A stretch of 64,000 nucleotides of DNA from Nocardia amamiensis (GTDB taxonomy: Bacteria > Actinomycetota > Actinomycetes > Mycobacteriales > Mycobacteriaceae), in assembly GCF_015477605.1 (NCBI RefSeq), contig NZ_JADLQX010000028.1, positions 1 to 64,000 on the forward strand, read 5' to 3'. The position numbers and the translations under genes were made by a program. This document shows positions 53,287 through 61,439 of the stretch, piece after piece. How positions within the stretch are numbered: position 1 is the first letter of the stretch; each line of letters opens with the position of its first letter. The notes beneath the pieces were generated by a model. The model ran no database searches. It worked only from the letters and a program-made list of their open reading frames with translations, and had not been told where the DNA came from.

Positions 53287-53460
53287 TCACGCTCGCCATC
53301 GCCGGCGGGGGGACGTTGTGCTGGCCGGGTCGGTACGGGTGGTGTCGTGTCCGGGGCACCATTGGTGTGGCGCGGTAACGGCGCGGACGGCGTCGATGTG
53401 GGCGCCACAGCCGGCCCAGGTGGTTTTGCCGCAGCCGCGGCACGGTACGGGATAGCACAT
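53287..53460 (-). CDS. small zinc-ribbon-like protein
   Basis: A 57-residue protein, MCYPVPCRGCGKTTWAGCGA then HQWCPGHD, with the spaced Cys and His pairs of a small zinc-binding protein that is widespread in actinobacteria. Its ATG overlaps the stop of the upstream thioredoxin-fold gene (TGATG), so it is translated with it. Function unknown. Confidence 0.7.
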   Translation of the reverse strand: MCYPVPCRGCGKTTWAGCGAHIDAVRAVTAPHQWCPGHDTTRTDPASTTSPRRRWRA

Positions 53461-54077
53461 CAGCGATCGTCCTCGGGAGCCGTGAAGGCGGGTGGGCCCT
53501 GGTAGGGGCGGTGCAGGGCGGCGAATCCAGGGGTGGCCGCGGCGGTGAGCAGCGCGTGCAGCAGGTCGGCCGCGCGACTCGGGTGTGGGGGTGCGGTGAG
53601 CACGGGACCGGAGAAGCCGCGGCCGTCGACGGCGATGATCGGGCTGCCTCCGCGCCCGCCGAGCGCGGTCTGACTGGCGCGGTGGGCGATAGCGACCGCG
53701 GCGTCGTAGTCTGCGTCGTCGAGCGCGGCAGTGAGGGCTGGGTCGAGGCCGGTCGCGGAGAGCGCGGCCGCGACGGCCGCGTCGTCGTCGGTGTGCGGCC
53801 CGCGTGGGTGCAGTCGGGTCCCCAGCGCCAGGTAGAGCGGCGTGAACGCGTCGCGCCCGTGGCGCTTGCCAGTGGCGGCGAACACACGCCCGATGCGTCG
53901 TGAGCGCGTGATCATCGGTTGGTGGTCGGCGTCGACGGTCTGGCCGTCGTTGAGTACTGCCAGGCTCATCTGCCTGAGAGTGACGGTGTGTTGTTCGCCC
54001 GCGCTGTCGAGCAGCCATCGCGCGCTCACCCACGCGAACGGACATATCGGATCCACGTACAGATCAATCTCGGCCAC
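53460..54077 (-). CDS. Rv2466c-like DsbA-family protein (mycothiol-dependent nitroreductase type), CPFA active site
   Basis: A 205-residue thioredoxin-fold protein of the DsbA/FrnE group: LYVDPICPFAWVSARWLLDS, LRQMSLAVLNDGQTVD, PLYLALGTRLH and GGSPIIAVDGRGFSGPVL. The mycobacterial relative Rv2466c has CPWC and uses mycothiol to reduce nitro compounds. Here the second Cys is Ala (CPFA), giving a monothiol site. The GTG at 54077 has GGAGG. It is divergent from the MMPL gene across two CsoR-type operators. Confidence 0.85.
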   Translation of the reverse strand: MAEIDLYVDPICPFAWVSARWLLDSAGEQHTVTLRQMSLAVLNDGQTVDADHQPMITRSRRIGRVFAATGKRHGRDAFTPLYLALGTRLHPRGPHTDDDAAVAAALSATGLDPALTAALDDADYDAAVAIAHRASQTALGGRGGSPIIAVDGRGFSGPVLTAPPHPSRAADLLHALLTAAATPGFAALHRPYQGPPAFTAPEDDR

Positions 54078-54132
54078 CGGTGTTCCTCCTTCATAGCGTT
54101 CGTCCGCAGCGCCTATCCGCCGGGCTCGGGGA

Positions 54133-54141
54133 AGGGGGTAT
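54133..54141. promoter_or_regulatory. half-site of the CsoR-type operator (GGGGGTATG)
   Basis: Matches one arm of the 16-bp operators that follow. It lies 56 bases upstream of the DsbA-family start. Confidence 0.35.
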
Positions 54142-54167
54142 GTGTGGCGCACCACCGTGCGCTGCAT

Positions 54168-54183
54168 ATACCCCAGGGGGTAT
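54168..54183. promoter_or_regulatory. CsoR-family operator 1 (ATACCCCAGGGGGTAT)
   Basis: Inverted repeat ATACCCC/GGGGTAT of the type bound by CsoR/CstR regulators. Its centre is 31 bases from operator 2, about three helical turns. Confidence 0.8.
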
Positions 54184-54198
54184 CGTCACCAACAAATG

Positions 54199-54214
54199 AT
54201 ACCCCCTGGGGTAT
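54199..54214. promoter_or_regulatory. CsoR-family operator 2 (ATACCCCCTGGGGTAT)
   Basis: A second copy in the divergent promoter region, 54 bases before the MMPL start. Confidence 0.85.
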
Positions 54215-54227
54215 GGAAGGAGATGGC

Positions 54228-54272
54228 GTGGAGTCGACGACAAGCCTGGCGGACGCGGAGGTGCGGCAATGA
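54228..54272 (+). other. possible 14-residue leader peptide overlapping MMPL start
   Basis: A GTG preceded by AAGGAG opens VESTTSLADAEVRQ, whose stop overlaps the MMPL ATG (ATGA). It may provide translational coupling to the exporter. Confidence 0.4.
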
Positions 54273-56416
54273 CGGAGACGATGACCAGGCAAAAGAGCAC
54301 AGAGACGGTGGCGGGTGGCCCGCTGGCGCGGCTGGGAGCGGCGATGGCCGGGCACACCCGCTGGGTGTTCGGCGTGTGGCTGGTGGTGCTGGTCGCGCTC
54401 GGCGCGGCCGCGCCGAGTGTGTTCACCTCGCTGGCCGGGGCCGGGTGGCAGGCCAACGGGTCGGAGTCTGTGCGGACGCGGGAACTTGCCCAGCAGCACT
54501 TCGGCGGGAACTCTTCGGCCGCAGTCCAAGTCGTGGTGCATTCCGATACCGCGACCGTGGACAGCCCCGCGATGCAGGCGGCGATCGGGAAAGTCGACGC
54601 GGTATTCGCCGGTGACGACCGGTTCGGCGCGGTCGTCGCACCGCAGCCGGGGATGACGATCAGCCCCGACGGACACACCGGCATCGTGATCGCCGGTGCG
54701 AACGCGTCGACCGACGACATGGTCAAGGCCGTCGACGACTACAAGGACGCCTTGACCGCGTTGTCGGGCGACGGGATCGAGGTCTATCCGACCGGCGCGT
54801 CGGCACTGTGGAGCGACTTCAACGCCGCCAACCACGACGCGATGATCAAAGCCGAGTTGTTCTCCTGGCCGGTGACTTTGGCGATCATGGTGCTGGCGTT
54901 CGGATCCCTGGTCGCGGCCGGGCTGCCGCTACTGCTGACCGTCGCCGGGCTGGTGGCCTCGGCCGGCGGACTGGTGTTGCTGAACCAGATCACCCCGATC
55001 TCGGTGTGGGCGATGAACTTCGCGATGATGTTCGCCCTCGCGCTCGGCATCGACTACGCGCTGTTCCTGGTCGCCAGGTTTCGCGACGCGCTGACCAAGA
55101 CCGCCGATACCCGCGCGGCGGTGGCCGAGACCATGGACACCGCGGGCAAGGCGGTAGTGCTGTCGGGATTGACGGTGCTGGTCAGCCTATCGGCGGTGCT
55201 GTTGGTTCCCGCACCGGCGGTACGCACGATGACCGTCGGCATCATGCTCGCGGTGGGTTTCGTGCTGACCGCCACACTGACACTGCTCCCGGCGGCGCTC
55301 GGCGCGCTCGGCGCCAAAGTCAACGCCGGGTCGCTGCCATACGCCAAGCGTCAGCAGCATCGGTCCCCGCGGTTCGCGCGGTGGGGCGAACTGCTGCACA
55401 CACATCCCTGGCCCTTCGCTCTCGTCGGACTGGCGTTGCTGATCGCGCTGGCGATCCCGGTGCTGGGATTGAAGGTCGCGATGCCCTCGATCCAAGTCGT
55501 CCCGGCCGACGCGCCGGTCCGCCACGGCTACGAACTCGTCCAGCGGCAATTGGGTCCGGGCGCCCCGGGGGCCCTGCAGATCATCGCCCCGGACGCCGTG
55601 GCGCAGGATGCGGCGCGCCTGGCCGCGGCCACGGACGGGATCGCGATGGTCACTCCCGCCCAGCCCGCGGGCGACGGGTCGGACCTGGTGATGATGCAGG
55701 CGCTGCCGCAGGTCGATCCCTCCGACGAACGCATGGGGGCGATCCTGGACCGGCTGCGCGATCGCCTGCCCGCACAGGCTCTCGTCGGTGGCGCGCCCGC
55801 GGAGAACCTCGATCTGCAGCAGGCTCTCGACGACTACTTCCCGCTCATCGTCGGCATCATCCTGGTGCTGGGGTTCCTGCTACTGCTCCTCGCGCTGCAA
55901 GCACCGCTCATCGCCGCGCTGGGCACCCTGGTCAGTCTGCTGTCGACGGCGGCGGCGTTCGGCATGGCGAAGCTGATCTTCCAGGACGGCCACGGCGCGG
56001 GCCTGCTCGGATTCACCCCGCAGGGCTTCCTCGACGGGTGGGGCCCGGTGTTCTTCTTCGCGATGATCTTCGCCATCGCGATGGACTACACGGTGTTCCT
56101 ACTGGCCACCGCCAAGGAACACTACGAACACTCCGGCGACCCCAAGGTCGCCCACGTCGACGGTCTGGCCCACTCCGGACGGGTGATCTTCGCCGCCGCC
56201 GCGGTCATGGTCGCGGTGTTCTTCACCTTCGCCCTGGCCCAGCCACTACCGCCGAAGGAGATGGGCGTCATCCTCGGCGTCGCAGTCCTGCTCGACGCGA
56301 CTGTGGTTCGACTGGTCCTGCTCCCGGTCACCCTGCGCCTGACCGGGCACTATGCCTGGTGGTCGCCGGCATGGCTGCGCAAGATCCTGCCGACGATCAA
56401 TTTCGCCCACCACTGA
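54269..56416 (+). CDS. MMPL family RND-type transporter
   Basis: A 715-residue exporter with twelve predicted helices and two extracytoplasmic loops. FAMMFALALGIDYALFLVAR and FAMIFAIAMDYTVFLLATAK carry the conserved Asp-Tyr pairs of the proton relay. It is shorter than mycobacterial MmpL lipid transporters and fits the small actinobacterial MMPL group (YdfJ-like). It lies between CsoR-type operators and is followed by the regulator, so its expression probably responds to that sensor. Substrate unknown. Confidence 0.9.
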   Translation: MTETMTRQKSTETVAGGPLARLGAAMAGHTRWVFGVWLVVLVALGAAAPSVFTSLAGAGWQANGSESVRTRELAQQHFGGNSSAAVQVVVHSDTATVDSPAMQAAIGKVDAVFAGDDRFGAVVAPQPGMTISPDGHTGIVIAGANASTDDMVKAVDDYKDALTALSGDGIEVYPTGASALWSDFNAANHDAMIKAELFSWPVTLAIMVLAFGSLVAAGLPLLLTVAGLVASAGGLVLLNQITPISVWAMNFAMMFALALGIDYALFLVARFRDALTKTADTRAAVAETMDTAGKAVVLSGLTVLVSLSAVLLVPAPAVRTMTVGIMLAVGFVLTATLTLLPAALGALGAKVNAGSLPYAKRQQHRSPRFARWGELLHTHPWPFALVGLALLIALAIPVLGLKVAMPSIQVVPADAPVRHGYELVQRQLGPGAPGALQIIAPDAVAQDAARLAAATDGIAMVTPAQPAGDGSDLVMMQALPQVDPSDERMGAILDRLRDRLPAQALVGGAPAENLDLQQALDDYFPLIVGIILVLGFLLLLLALQAPLIAALGTLVSLLSTAAAFGMAKLIFQDGHGAGLLGFTPQGFLDGWGPVFFFAMIFAIAMDYTVFLLATAKEHYEHSGDPKVAHVDGLAHSGRVIFAAAAVMVAVFFTFALAQPLPPKEMGVILGVAVLLDATVVRLVLLPVTLRLTGHYAWWSPAWLRKILPTINFAHH

Positions 56417-56437
56417 CCTAACCCACCCCTTCCCGAT

Positions 56438-56453
56438 ATACCCCGTGGGGTAT
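56438..56453. promoter_or_regulatory. CsoR-family operator 3 (ATACCCCGTGGGGTAT)
   Basis: A perfect palindrome 35 bases before the csoR-like gene, giving autoregulation. Confidence 0.85.
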
Positions 56454-56488
56454 CTTGGGAAGGGGTTCACGACACGAGGAGGCACACC

Positions 56489-56758
56489 ATGGTCGGCGAC
56501 GACACCGCGATCACCGAAGTACTCAACAGGCTGCGCCGCGCTCACGGCCAGCTCGCCGGCGTCATCGCCATGATCGAACAAGGACGCGACTGCAAAGACG
56601 TCGTCACCCAGCTGGCCGCGGTCTCGCGCGCGCTCGACCGCGCCGGATTCAAGATCGTCGCCACCGGACTGCGCGAATGCCTCACCGGCGACACCGCCGA
56701 CGGCACGAGCCCGATGACCGTGGACGAGCTGGAAAAACTGTTCCTCGCCCTGGCCTGA
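56489..56758 (+). CDS. CsoR/CstR-family sensor repressor with C-G-C ligand set
   Basis: An 89-residue four-helix repressor of the CsoR (DUF156) family. Cys35 (QGRDCKDVVTQL) and Cys64 (LRECL) are present. The residue four before Cys64, a His in copper-binding CsoR, is Gly60 (VATGLREC). A C-x-C set without the His is characteristic of persulfide sensors such as CstR, so a sulfane-sulfur or thiol-stress sensor is more likely than a Cu(I) sensor. GAGGAGG precedes the ATG. It has an operator in front and probably leads the following genes. Confidence 0.85.
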   Translation: MVGDDTAITEVLNRLRRAHGQLAGVIAMIEQGRDCKDVVTQLAAVSRALDRAGFKIVATGLRECLTGDTADGTSPMTVDELEKLFLALA

Positions 56759-56805
56759 ACGACTTCGCCCGGCCGGCGGGAGCCATCCCACGAACGGAGA
56801 CTCCA

Positions 56806-57051
56806 ATGACCCACCACGTGCGAAACCGCGCATGGACCATCGCTCGACTGGTGCCACTGCTGGCCGGGACGCTGGTGCTGCTCAGCACCACACTCGCAGT
56901 GACCCTGTCGCCGTGGTGGTCGATCCTCGCCGTGCTGGTCGGCGCCAACCTGCTGCTCTACAGCGCAGTCGGCTGGTGCCCGGCGAGCCTGCTGATGGCA
57001 CGGCTGGGCATCCCGGCGGGCACCATCGCCTGCGCCAATCCGCAGTCCTGA
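56806..57051 (+). CDS. DUF2892 (YgaP transmembrane-like) protein
   Basis: An 81-residue membrane protein with two helices and the signature SAVGWCPASLLMARLGIPAG. The same domain ends the rhodanese YgaP and often accompanies persulfide-sensing operons, which agrees with the regulator upstream. ACGGAG is before the ATG. Confidence 0.8.
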   Translation: MTHHVRNRAWTIARLVPLLAGTLVLLSTTLAVTLSPWWSILAVLVGANLLLYSAVGWCPASLLMARLGIPAGTIACANPQS

Positions 57052-57089
57052 CCGACGACCCACCCCGCGCACAGAAAGGCACGAATTTC

Positions 57090-57503
57090 ATGAACCTGGG
57101 CTTGTCCACCACACTGCACACCAGCTTCGACGAAGCCGTCGCCCGCACCCGAAACGCGCTGGCGCAGCAGGGCTTCGGCGTCCTCACCGAAATCGACATG
57201 CGCGCCACCCTCAAAGCCAAACTCGGCGAGGACATGGAGGATTACCTCATCCTCGGCGCCTGCAACCCACCCCTGGCCCACCAAGCCGTCAGCATCGACC
57301 GCCAGATCGGGCTGCTGTTGCCGTGCAATGTCATCGTGCGCCGCGACCCCACCTCCGACACCAGCATCATCGTCGAGGCGATGAACCCCCAACTCATGGT
57401 TCAGGTCACCGACGACCCGGCGCTGCAACCCATCGCCGCCCAAGCCGGTGTCAAACTCCAAGCCGCCATCGACTCGCTCGACCACGCCCCCACGCCGCAC
57501 TGA
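57090..57503 (+). CDS. DUF302 domain protein
   Basis: A 137-residue protein with the DUF302 pattern: SFDEAVARTRNALAQQGFGV, LTEIDMRATLKAKLGEDMED, YLILGACNPPLAHQAVSIDR and LLLPCNVIVRR. DUF302 genes are frequent neighbours of CsoR-family regulators and sulfur genes. It is the last gene of the presumed csoR-DUF2892-DUF302 operon. Confidence 0.85.
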   Translation: MNLGLSTTLHTSFDEAVARTRNALAQQGFGVLTEIDMRATLKAKLGEDMEDYLILGACNPPLAHQAVSIDRQIGLLLPCNVIVRRDPTSDTSIIVEAMNPQLMVQVTDDPALQPIAAQAGVKLQAAIDSLDHAPTPH

Positions 57504-57507
57504 TCCA

Positions 57508-57810
57508 GTGGCGCTCCGCACCCCTGCGGTGTGGCGCGGCACCAGTGGAAGTGCCCTTGGGACACAAACGACCGGACATGTCCGGGAGTACCTCTTGCTC
57601 ACCGGTCCGCTGGAAGGGGCGCAGGATCTCGGCGGAGCAAGTGAGGAGTACTTCTTCTTCCCGCAATCGCCGAACATCTTCTGGCCGGACGACCGAGCCT
57701 GGTGCGTGGCGACCGACATCGACCTGGACTGGACCTACGTCGGCGGCTCCGAGGAACTGGTCCGCTCGATCGTGGCGGAACCCCGGTTCGAGGCGTTCCG
57801 GTTGAGCTGA
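57508..57810 (+). CDS. small hypothetical protein
   Basis: A frame of up to 100 residues. The conserved-looking part is VREYLLLTGPLEGAQDLG, then FFFPQSPNIFWPDDRAWCVA and TDIDLDWTYVGGSEELVRSI, a pattern I have met in uncharacterised actinobacterial proteins. The start is unclear (GTG 57508 or 57529) and the first 25 residues are low-information, so the N-terminus may be damaged. It follows DUF302 by four bases but may not belong to that operon. Confidence 0.5.
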   Translation: MALRTPAVWRGTSGSALGTQTTGHVREYLLLTGPLEGAQDLGGASEEYFFFPQSPNIFWPDDRAWCVATDIDLDWTYVGGSEELVRSIVAEPRFEAFRLS

Positions 57811-57846
57811 AGGTCCGCGCCCGCCGATGGCGGACACGGGCCTTCA

Positions 57847-57892
57847 CAGCCCCGTGGGCGAGGTTTCCGGCGTGGCTCCGGAGATCCACTGG
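57847..57892 (+). repeat. 46-bp intergenic repeat, copy B
   Basis: Partner of copy A at 53215-53260. It lies 37 bases after the stop at 57810, in the gap before the convergent metalloprotease gene. Confidence 0.5.
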
Positions 57893-57932
57893 CTGACACC
57901 GGCTGGTTCGTCCTGGAAGACCGATGCCGACG

Positions 57933-59114
57933 TCATCGCGTATACCCCTCGTCGGTGGCCGACGAAAGCCGCGGGCCCTCACCGATTCGGAGCGGCAGGC
58001 CGAGGGCTGAGCGATCACAGGCGAGGACCAGGTCGGTCGACGTGATCAACCCCGTCAGCTTGCCATCGGCATCGATGACGGCGATCGCATCCAAGTTGGG
58101 CCGCAGCACCACCCGTGACGCGACATCGCCCAGCGGCTCGTCTTCCCGGGCGATCGCGCCGGCGGGTAGCGTGCGGGCGGCGCCGCCCACCGTGCTGGTA
58201 GTGCGTGCGGGTTCGGCGACTGCGGCGAGATCGGACCAGGCCACGACAGCGATCGGATGACCAGCGTCGTCGACGACCGGGAAGACCCGATGGCCACTGG
58301 CCACCGCGTTCGAGTGCAGCAGTTCGGTGATCGACCAGGCTGCCGGGATCGCCATCGGACGGGCAGTCATCACGTCGCGAACTGTGCTGTCGCCCAGCCG
58401 ATGTCGAAGTCCGGCCACGGTGAGTTCGGCATATGCCGCGGACTGCAGGAACCAGCCGAGCAACATCAGCCACACCCCGCCGAGATGTCCGAACAGGATC
58501 AATTCGGCGAGACCGAGCATGAGCAGGAAGGTGCCGAGGAACTGTCCGCTGCGCGCGGCCCAGGTCGCCGCCCGCAACCGGTCGCCGGTGCGCGACCAGA
58601 TCGCGGCACGCAATACACGGCCACCGTCGAGCGGGGCGCCGGGGAGCAGGTTGAACAACCCCAGCACCGCATTCATGACGGCCAGCCATACCAGCACAGC
58701 GGTGATCGGCCCGTCCGGGTCCGCCGCCGCGATGGCAGCGGCCCCGACGAACGCGACGACCGCGATCGCGAGGCTGGTGACCGGTCCGGCCACGGCGATG
58801 CGCAGATCGGCCCGCGCGTCGCGCGGCTCGTCGGTCAATTCGGAAACACCACCGAGCAGCCACAGCACGATCCGTTCGACCCGAATCCCATTGCGCCGGG
58901 CGACGATCGAATGCGCGAGCTCGTGCGCGAGTAACGCCGCACACAGCGCGATGGCCCCGATGACCGCCGTGGCCCACACGACGGCCGTGGCGGCCGTGCC
59001 GGTCAGGTAAGAGCCGAGGATCCAGGTGAACAATCCGACCGTGACCAGCGCCGACCAGTGGGCGCCGATGTGGATTCCGGAGAGCCGGCCGAGCGAAAAT
59101 GTTTGGCGCATCAT
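57933..59114 (-). CDS. site-2 protease family protein with C-terminal CBS pair (Rv2625c-like)
   Basis: A 393-residue membrane metalloprotease. LLAHELAHSIVARRNGIRVE is the zinc-binding HExxH helix (His64, Glu65, His68) and FNLLPGAPLDGGRVLRAAIW the second metal motif with Asp. About six helices precede two CBS domains (STVRDVMTARPMAIPAAWSI; EDEPLGDVASRVVLRPNLDA). The order matches the DosR-regulon protein Rv2625c. CBS pairs bind adenosine nucleotides, suggesting energy-sensing control of proteolysis. GGAAGGG precedes ATG 59114. Confidence 0.9.
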   Translation of the reverse strand: MMRQTFSLGRLSGIHIGAHWSALVTVGLFTWILGSYLTGTAATAVVWATAVIGAIALCAALLAHELAHSIVARRNGIRVERIVLWLLGGVSELTDEPRDARADLRIAVAGPVTSLAIAVVAFVGAAAIAAADPDGPITAVLVWLAVMNAVLGLFNLLPGAPLDGGRVLRAAIWSRTGDRLRAATWAARSGQFLGTFLLMLGLAELILFGHLGGVWLMLLGWFLQSAAYAELTVAGLRHRLGDSTVRDVMTARPMAIPAAWSITELLHSNAVASGHRVFPVVDDAGHPIAVVAWSDLAAVAEPARTTSTVGGAARTLPAGAIAREDEPLGDVASRVVLRPNLDAIAVIDADGKLTGLITSTDLVLACDRSALGLPLRIGEGPRLSSATDEGYTR

Positions 59115-59268
59115 CCCATGCCCTTCCGCGTGGCCAGGCCGTCCGGTCTTCTCGATGGTCCATGTTGCTGGGTGGGCCGGGTCGAGCCGTTTATGCGCGT
59201 CGTCGCCGGCTCGAGCCCATTGGTGGTGACAGCGAGGGCGGGTACGAACCGCGCTGCGTTTCGGATCG

Positions 59269-59952
59269 TCACGAGACACCTTTCCGGTGACCGGGCCGAT
59301 CAGCGGTTGGTGGCCCTGAATCGGTCAGTCCTTCGGCGAGGAGGATCCGATGTGCCTGCTGGGCGGCGGATACCCGCGCCTCGTCATGCGATTGGCCGCC
59401 GGCTTGCTTCTCCAGCCCCCGCACGAGTATCCCGACAGCGTCGGACAGTGCACGCAGCCGGTTGTCGAATTCGTCGAAGCGAGACGGTTCCTGCTGGGTG
59501 ACAAGGTTCGCCTGCAACGTGCCGGCGAGTTCGCTGCCGAGCAGGATGCGCCGCAGATCCTCCGGCAGCAGCGCGAATACATGGTCGAGCTGTCCGGCGG
59601 AGAACAAGCCTGCGAGCGTGTCGGTGACCGCACCGGCGAGCGCGGCCGCCTCGTCACGCGAAACGCCCGCCTCCTGGGCGAATTGCGCGAGGAACGAAGG
59701 CACATCGTGCGGGGCAGGGACATGGGCGGGAACCCACCCCTCGAAGAAGATGCCGCGCAGCAGTTCGGGAAGCTGGGCGCTCAGATGGGCGGCCGCGTTG
59801 ACATTGATGCGGTCACGCACCGTGTGCAGCCAGGCGCGCAGCGCGCGGTGTGCGAATGCCCGGTCCTCGGTGGCGAGTCCTTCGGCGATTGCGCGCAGCC
59901 ACTCGTGTGCGGTGTGAACCGCTGGTGCGAGGGGGTCGCGGTGATAGCTCAT
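59269..59952 (-). CDS. DUF2267 domain protein
   Basis: A 227-residue helical protein. RAFAHRALRAWLHTVRDRIN, LSAQLPELLRGIFFEGW, then SRDEAAALAGAVTDTLAGLF and LDHVFALLPEDLRRIL show two copies of the DUF2267 pattern. A polar tail ends the protein. It is ten bases after the flavodoxin gene on the same strand, so they are one operon. DUF2267 proteins are often stress-linked; role unknown. Confidence 0.8.
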   Translation of the reverse strand: MSYHRDPLAPAVHTAHEWLRAIAEGLATEDRAFAHRALRAWLHTVRDRINVNAAAHLSAQLPELLRGIFFEGWVPAHVPAPHDVPSFLAQFAQEAGVSRDEAAALAGAVTDTLAGLFSAGQLDHVFALLPEDLRRILLGSELAGTLQANLVTQQEPSRFDEFDNRLRALSDAVGILVRGLEKQAGGQSHDEARVSAAQQAHRILLAEGLTDSGPPTADRPGHRKGVS

Positions 59953-59962
59953 GGGTGAGCCT

Positions 59963-60517
59963 TCACGGGTGGATCGTTGTGGAGCGGGGCTGCGGCAGCC
60001 GCAGACTCTGGGCGATGGTGTCCGTCCACGCGCGGATCGCCGCCCAGTCGCGCAGGTCCCCGTAGTGGCCGCCGCCCAGAAGCCGGTAGAGGATACGGGT
60101 GCGCAGGGAGATGCCCGTGCGTTCGTAACGTCCTGCGAACGCGCGGTAGTCGTGTGCCGCGATGGAATCGCGCAGTGTGGCGATCTTCTTCGGTACGATC
60201 CGGCCGGCACGGCGGCCGATCGGCCCGCGCAGGGCCGGGCCGAGTCCCACGCTGAACAGCCAGATGTCGCGGCTGGAGAGCTCGTCACGGTGGGTGCGCA
60301 CGTAGTCGGTGGCGACGGGTAGGAAATCCATATTGTGCACGGCGCTGCCCAGTACGAGTGTGTCGAATCGGGACAAGTCGGGGGCATGGTCGATATCGGC
60401 GAGCTCGACAGTCGCGTCGCGTCCCGTCAGTTCGTCGCTGATGAACTCGGCGATATCGCGCGTCGATCCCTGTTCGGTCGCGTAGACAATCGCGATGCGG
60501 GGTTTTTCCTGGTTCAT
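59963..60517 (-). CDS. flavodoxin domain protein (HemG-like)
   Basis: A 184-residue flavodoxin-fold protein: IAIVYATEQGSTRDIAEFIS binds FMN phosphate; FDTLVLGSAVHNMDFLPVAT and LFSVGLGPALRG follow. The spacing resembles menaquinone-dependent protoporphyrinogen oxidase-type flavodoxins and small actinobacterial relatives. AGGAGG precedes ATG 60517 and a good DosR-like box is 60 bases upstream. Confidence 0.85.
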   Translation of the reverse strand: MNQEKPRIAIVYATEQGSTRDIAEFISDELTGRDATVELADIDHAPDLSRFDTLVLGSAVHNMDFLPVATDYVRTHRDELSSRDIWLFSVGLGPALRGPIGRRAGRIVPKKIATLRDSIAAHDYRAFAGRYERTGISLRTRILYRLLGGGHYGDLRDWAAIRAWTDTIAQSLRLPQPRSTTIHP

Positions 60518-60576
60518 ATCGAGAAGCCTCCTCGCACGCATCCCGCTCGGTGAGAGGCCTCATGCCCGGGCTGACG

Positions 60577-60590
60577 GGACCATGGTCACC
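60577..60590 (-). promoter_or_regulatory. DosR-like box (GGGACCATGGTCAC)
   Basis: Part of a longer imperfect dyad GACGGGACCATGGTCACCGT. It is 60 bases upstream of the flavodoxin start. Confidence 0.65.
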
Positions 60591-60673
60591 GTCGGCTCCG
60601 CTGCCTCGGTTACGCGTAGGACTGGTCGTGGGGGGCAGGTGGCGCTGCACAGGGCGACGGGTTCCGCCATGCT

Positions 60674-60689
60674 GGGCACTTCCGACCGT
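60674..60689 (+). promoter_or_regulatory. weak DosR-like box (GGGCACTTCCGACCGT)
   Basis: Keeps GGG, CTT and GACC; about 100 bases upstream of the truncated acetyl-CoA synthetase gene. Confidence 0.4.
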
Positions 60690-60787
60690 CATAGCGAGGG
60701 AGACGACGGAGGTCACTATTGGGGGATGGTCTTTGCACCCTCCCGGGTGCCGGGGTATCCGTCGTTGACTGGACTGCGGAGGCAGAA

Positions 60788-61072
60788 ATGAGAAGTGTGA
60801 GCCATGACGTGCCGACGCGCTGGGAACCGATCGAGAAGTCCGCGTCCGAGCGTGCCGGTGCCAATCTGACCGACTATCGGATGTCTTGCCAGGTGTTCGA
60901 CTGGACAGCGGCACGATCCGACTTGTCGGGGCTGCCCGGCGGGGGAGTGAATATCGCCCATGAGGCGGTCGATCGTCACCTCGGCACCCCGCTGGCCGAC
61001 GCCACCGCCCTGCGGGCGCTGCACATTTTGGGTGAGCGCTCCACCGTGACCTACGCCGATCTCCCGTTCTGA
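60788..61072 (+). pseudogene. acetyl-CoA synthetase, N-terminal fragment
   Basis: A 94-residue frame matching only the ACAS N-terminal domain: WEPIEKSASERAGANLTDYR, SDLSGLPGGGVNIAHEAVDR and STVTYADL, which is where the AMP-binding domain would begin. It then stops. The adenylation domain and catalytic motifs are absent from the following 370 bases in all frames, so it is a truncated gene. The intact enzyme makes acyl-CoA from acetate or propionate. Confidence 0.75.
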
Positions 61073-61439
61073 GCAACCGATTCGCAGGGGTACTGCATGG
61101 ACTGGGTGTGCGTCCGGGCGAACGAGTGTGCGTTCTGCTGGGCCGGACGCCCGAGCTGTAGATCGCCGCGCTCGGCACGTGGATCGCCTCTCGACCGCAA
61201 GCCGCCGGATCGAGGAGAGCGAATACCCTCGGCTCGCCACAATCCGATCTTGCGTCGATTTCCTCATCGAGTCGCGCTGAGCGCCTGAGGAAGCAGCTGG
61301 CCGAAGTCTGTCCGCAGCCCTGGCGCCGGGCAAGGTGAAGGTGCTCGCCCACATCCTCTCTGTCAGTCGGCCACCTCGCTGCGGGGATGAGCGGAGGCGG
61401 GGCCGCGCCTTCCGGAAGACCTGGCGGTAGGGCGGCCGT
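61073..61439. other. intergenic region after the truncated synthetase
   Basis: No further acetyl-CoA synthetase motifs and no other gene recognised. Confidence 0.4.

Noticed and set aside
54808..56421. A 537-residue open frame inside the MMPL gene
   Set aside because: Arg- and Gly-rich shadow of the MMPL frame with no domain pattern.
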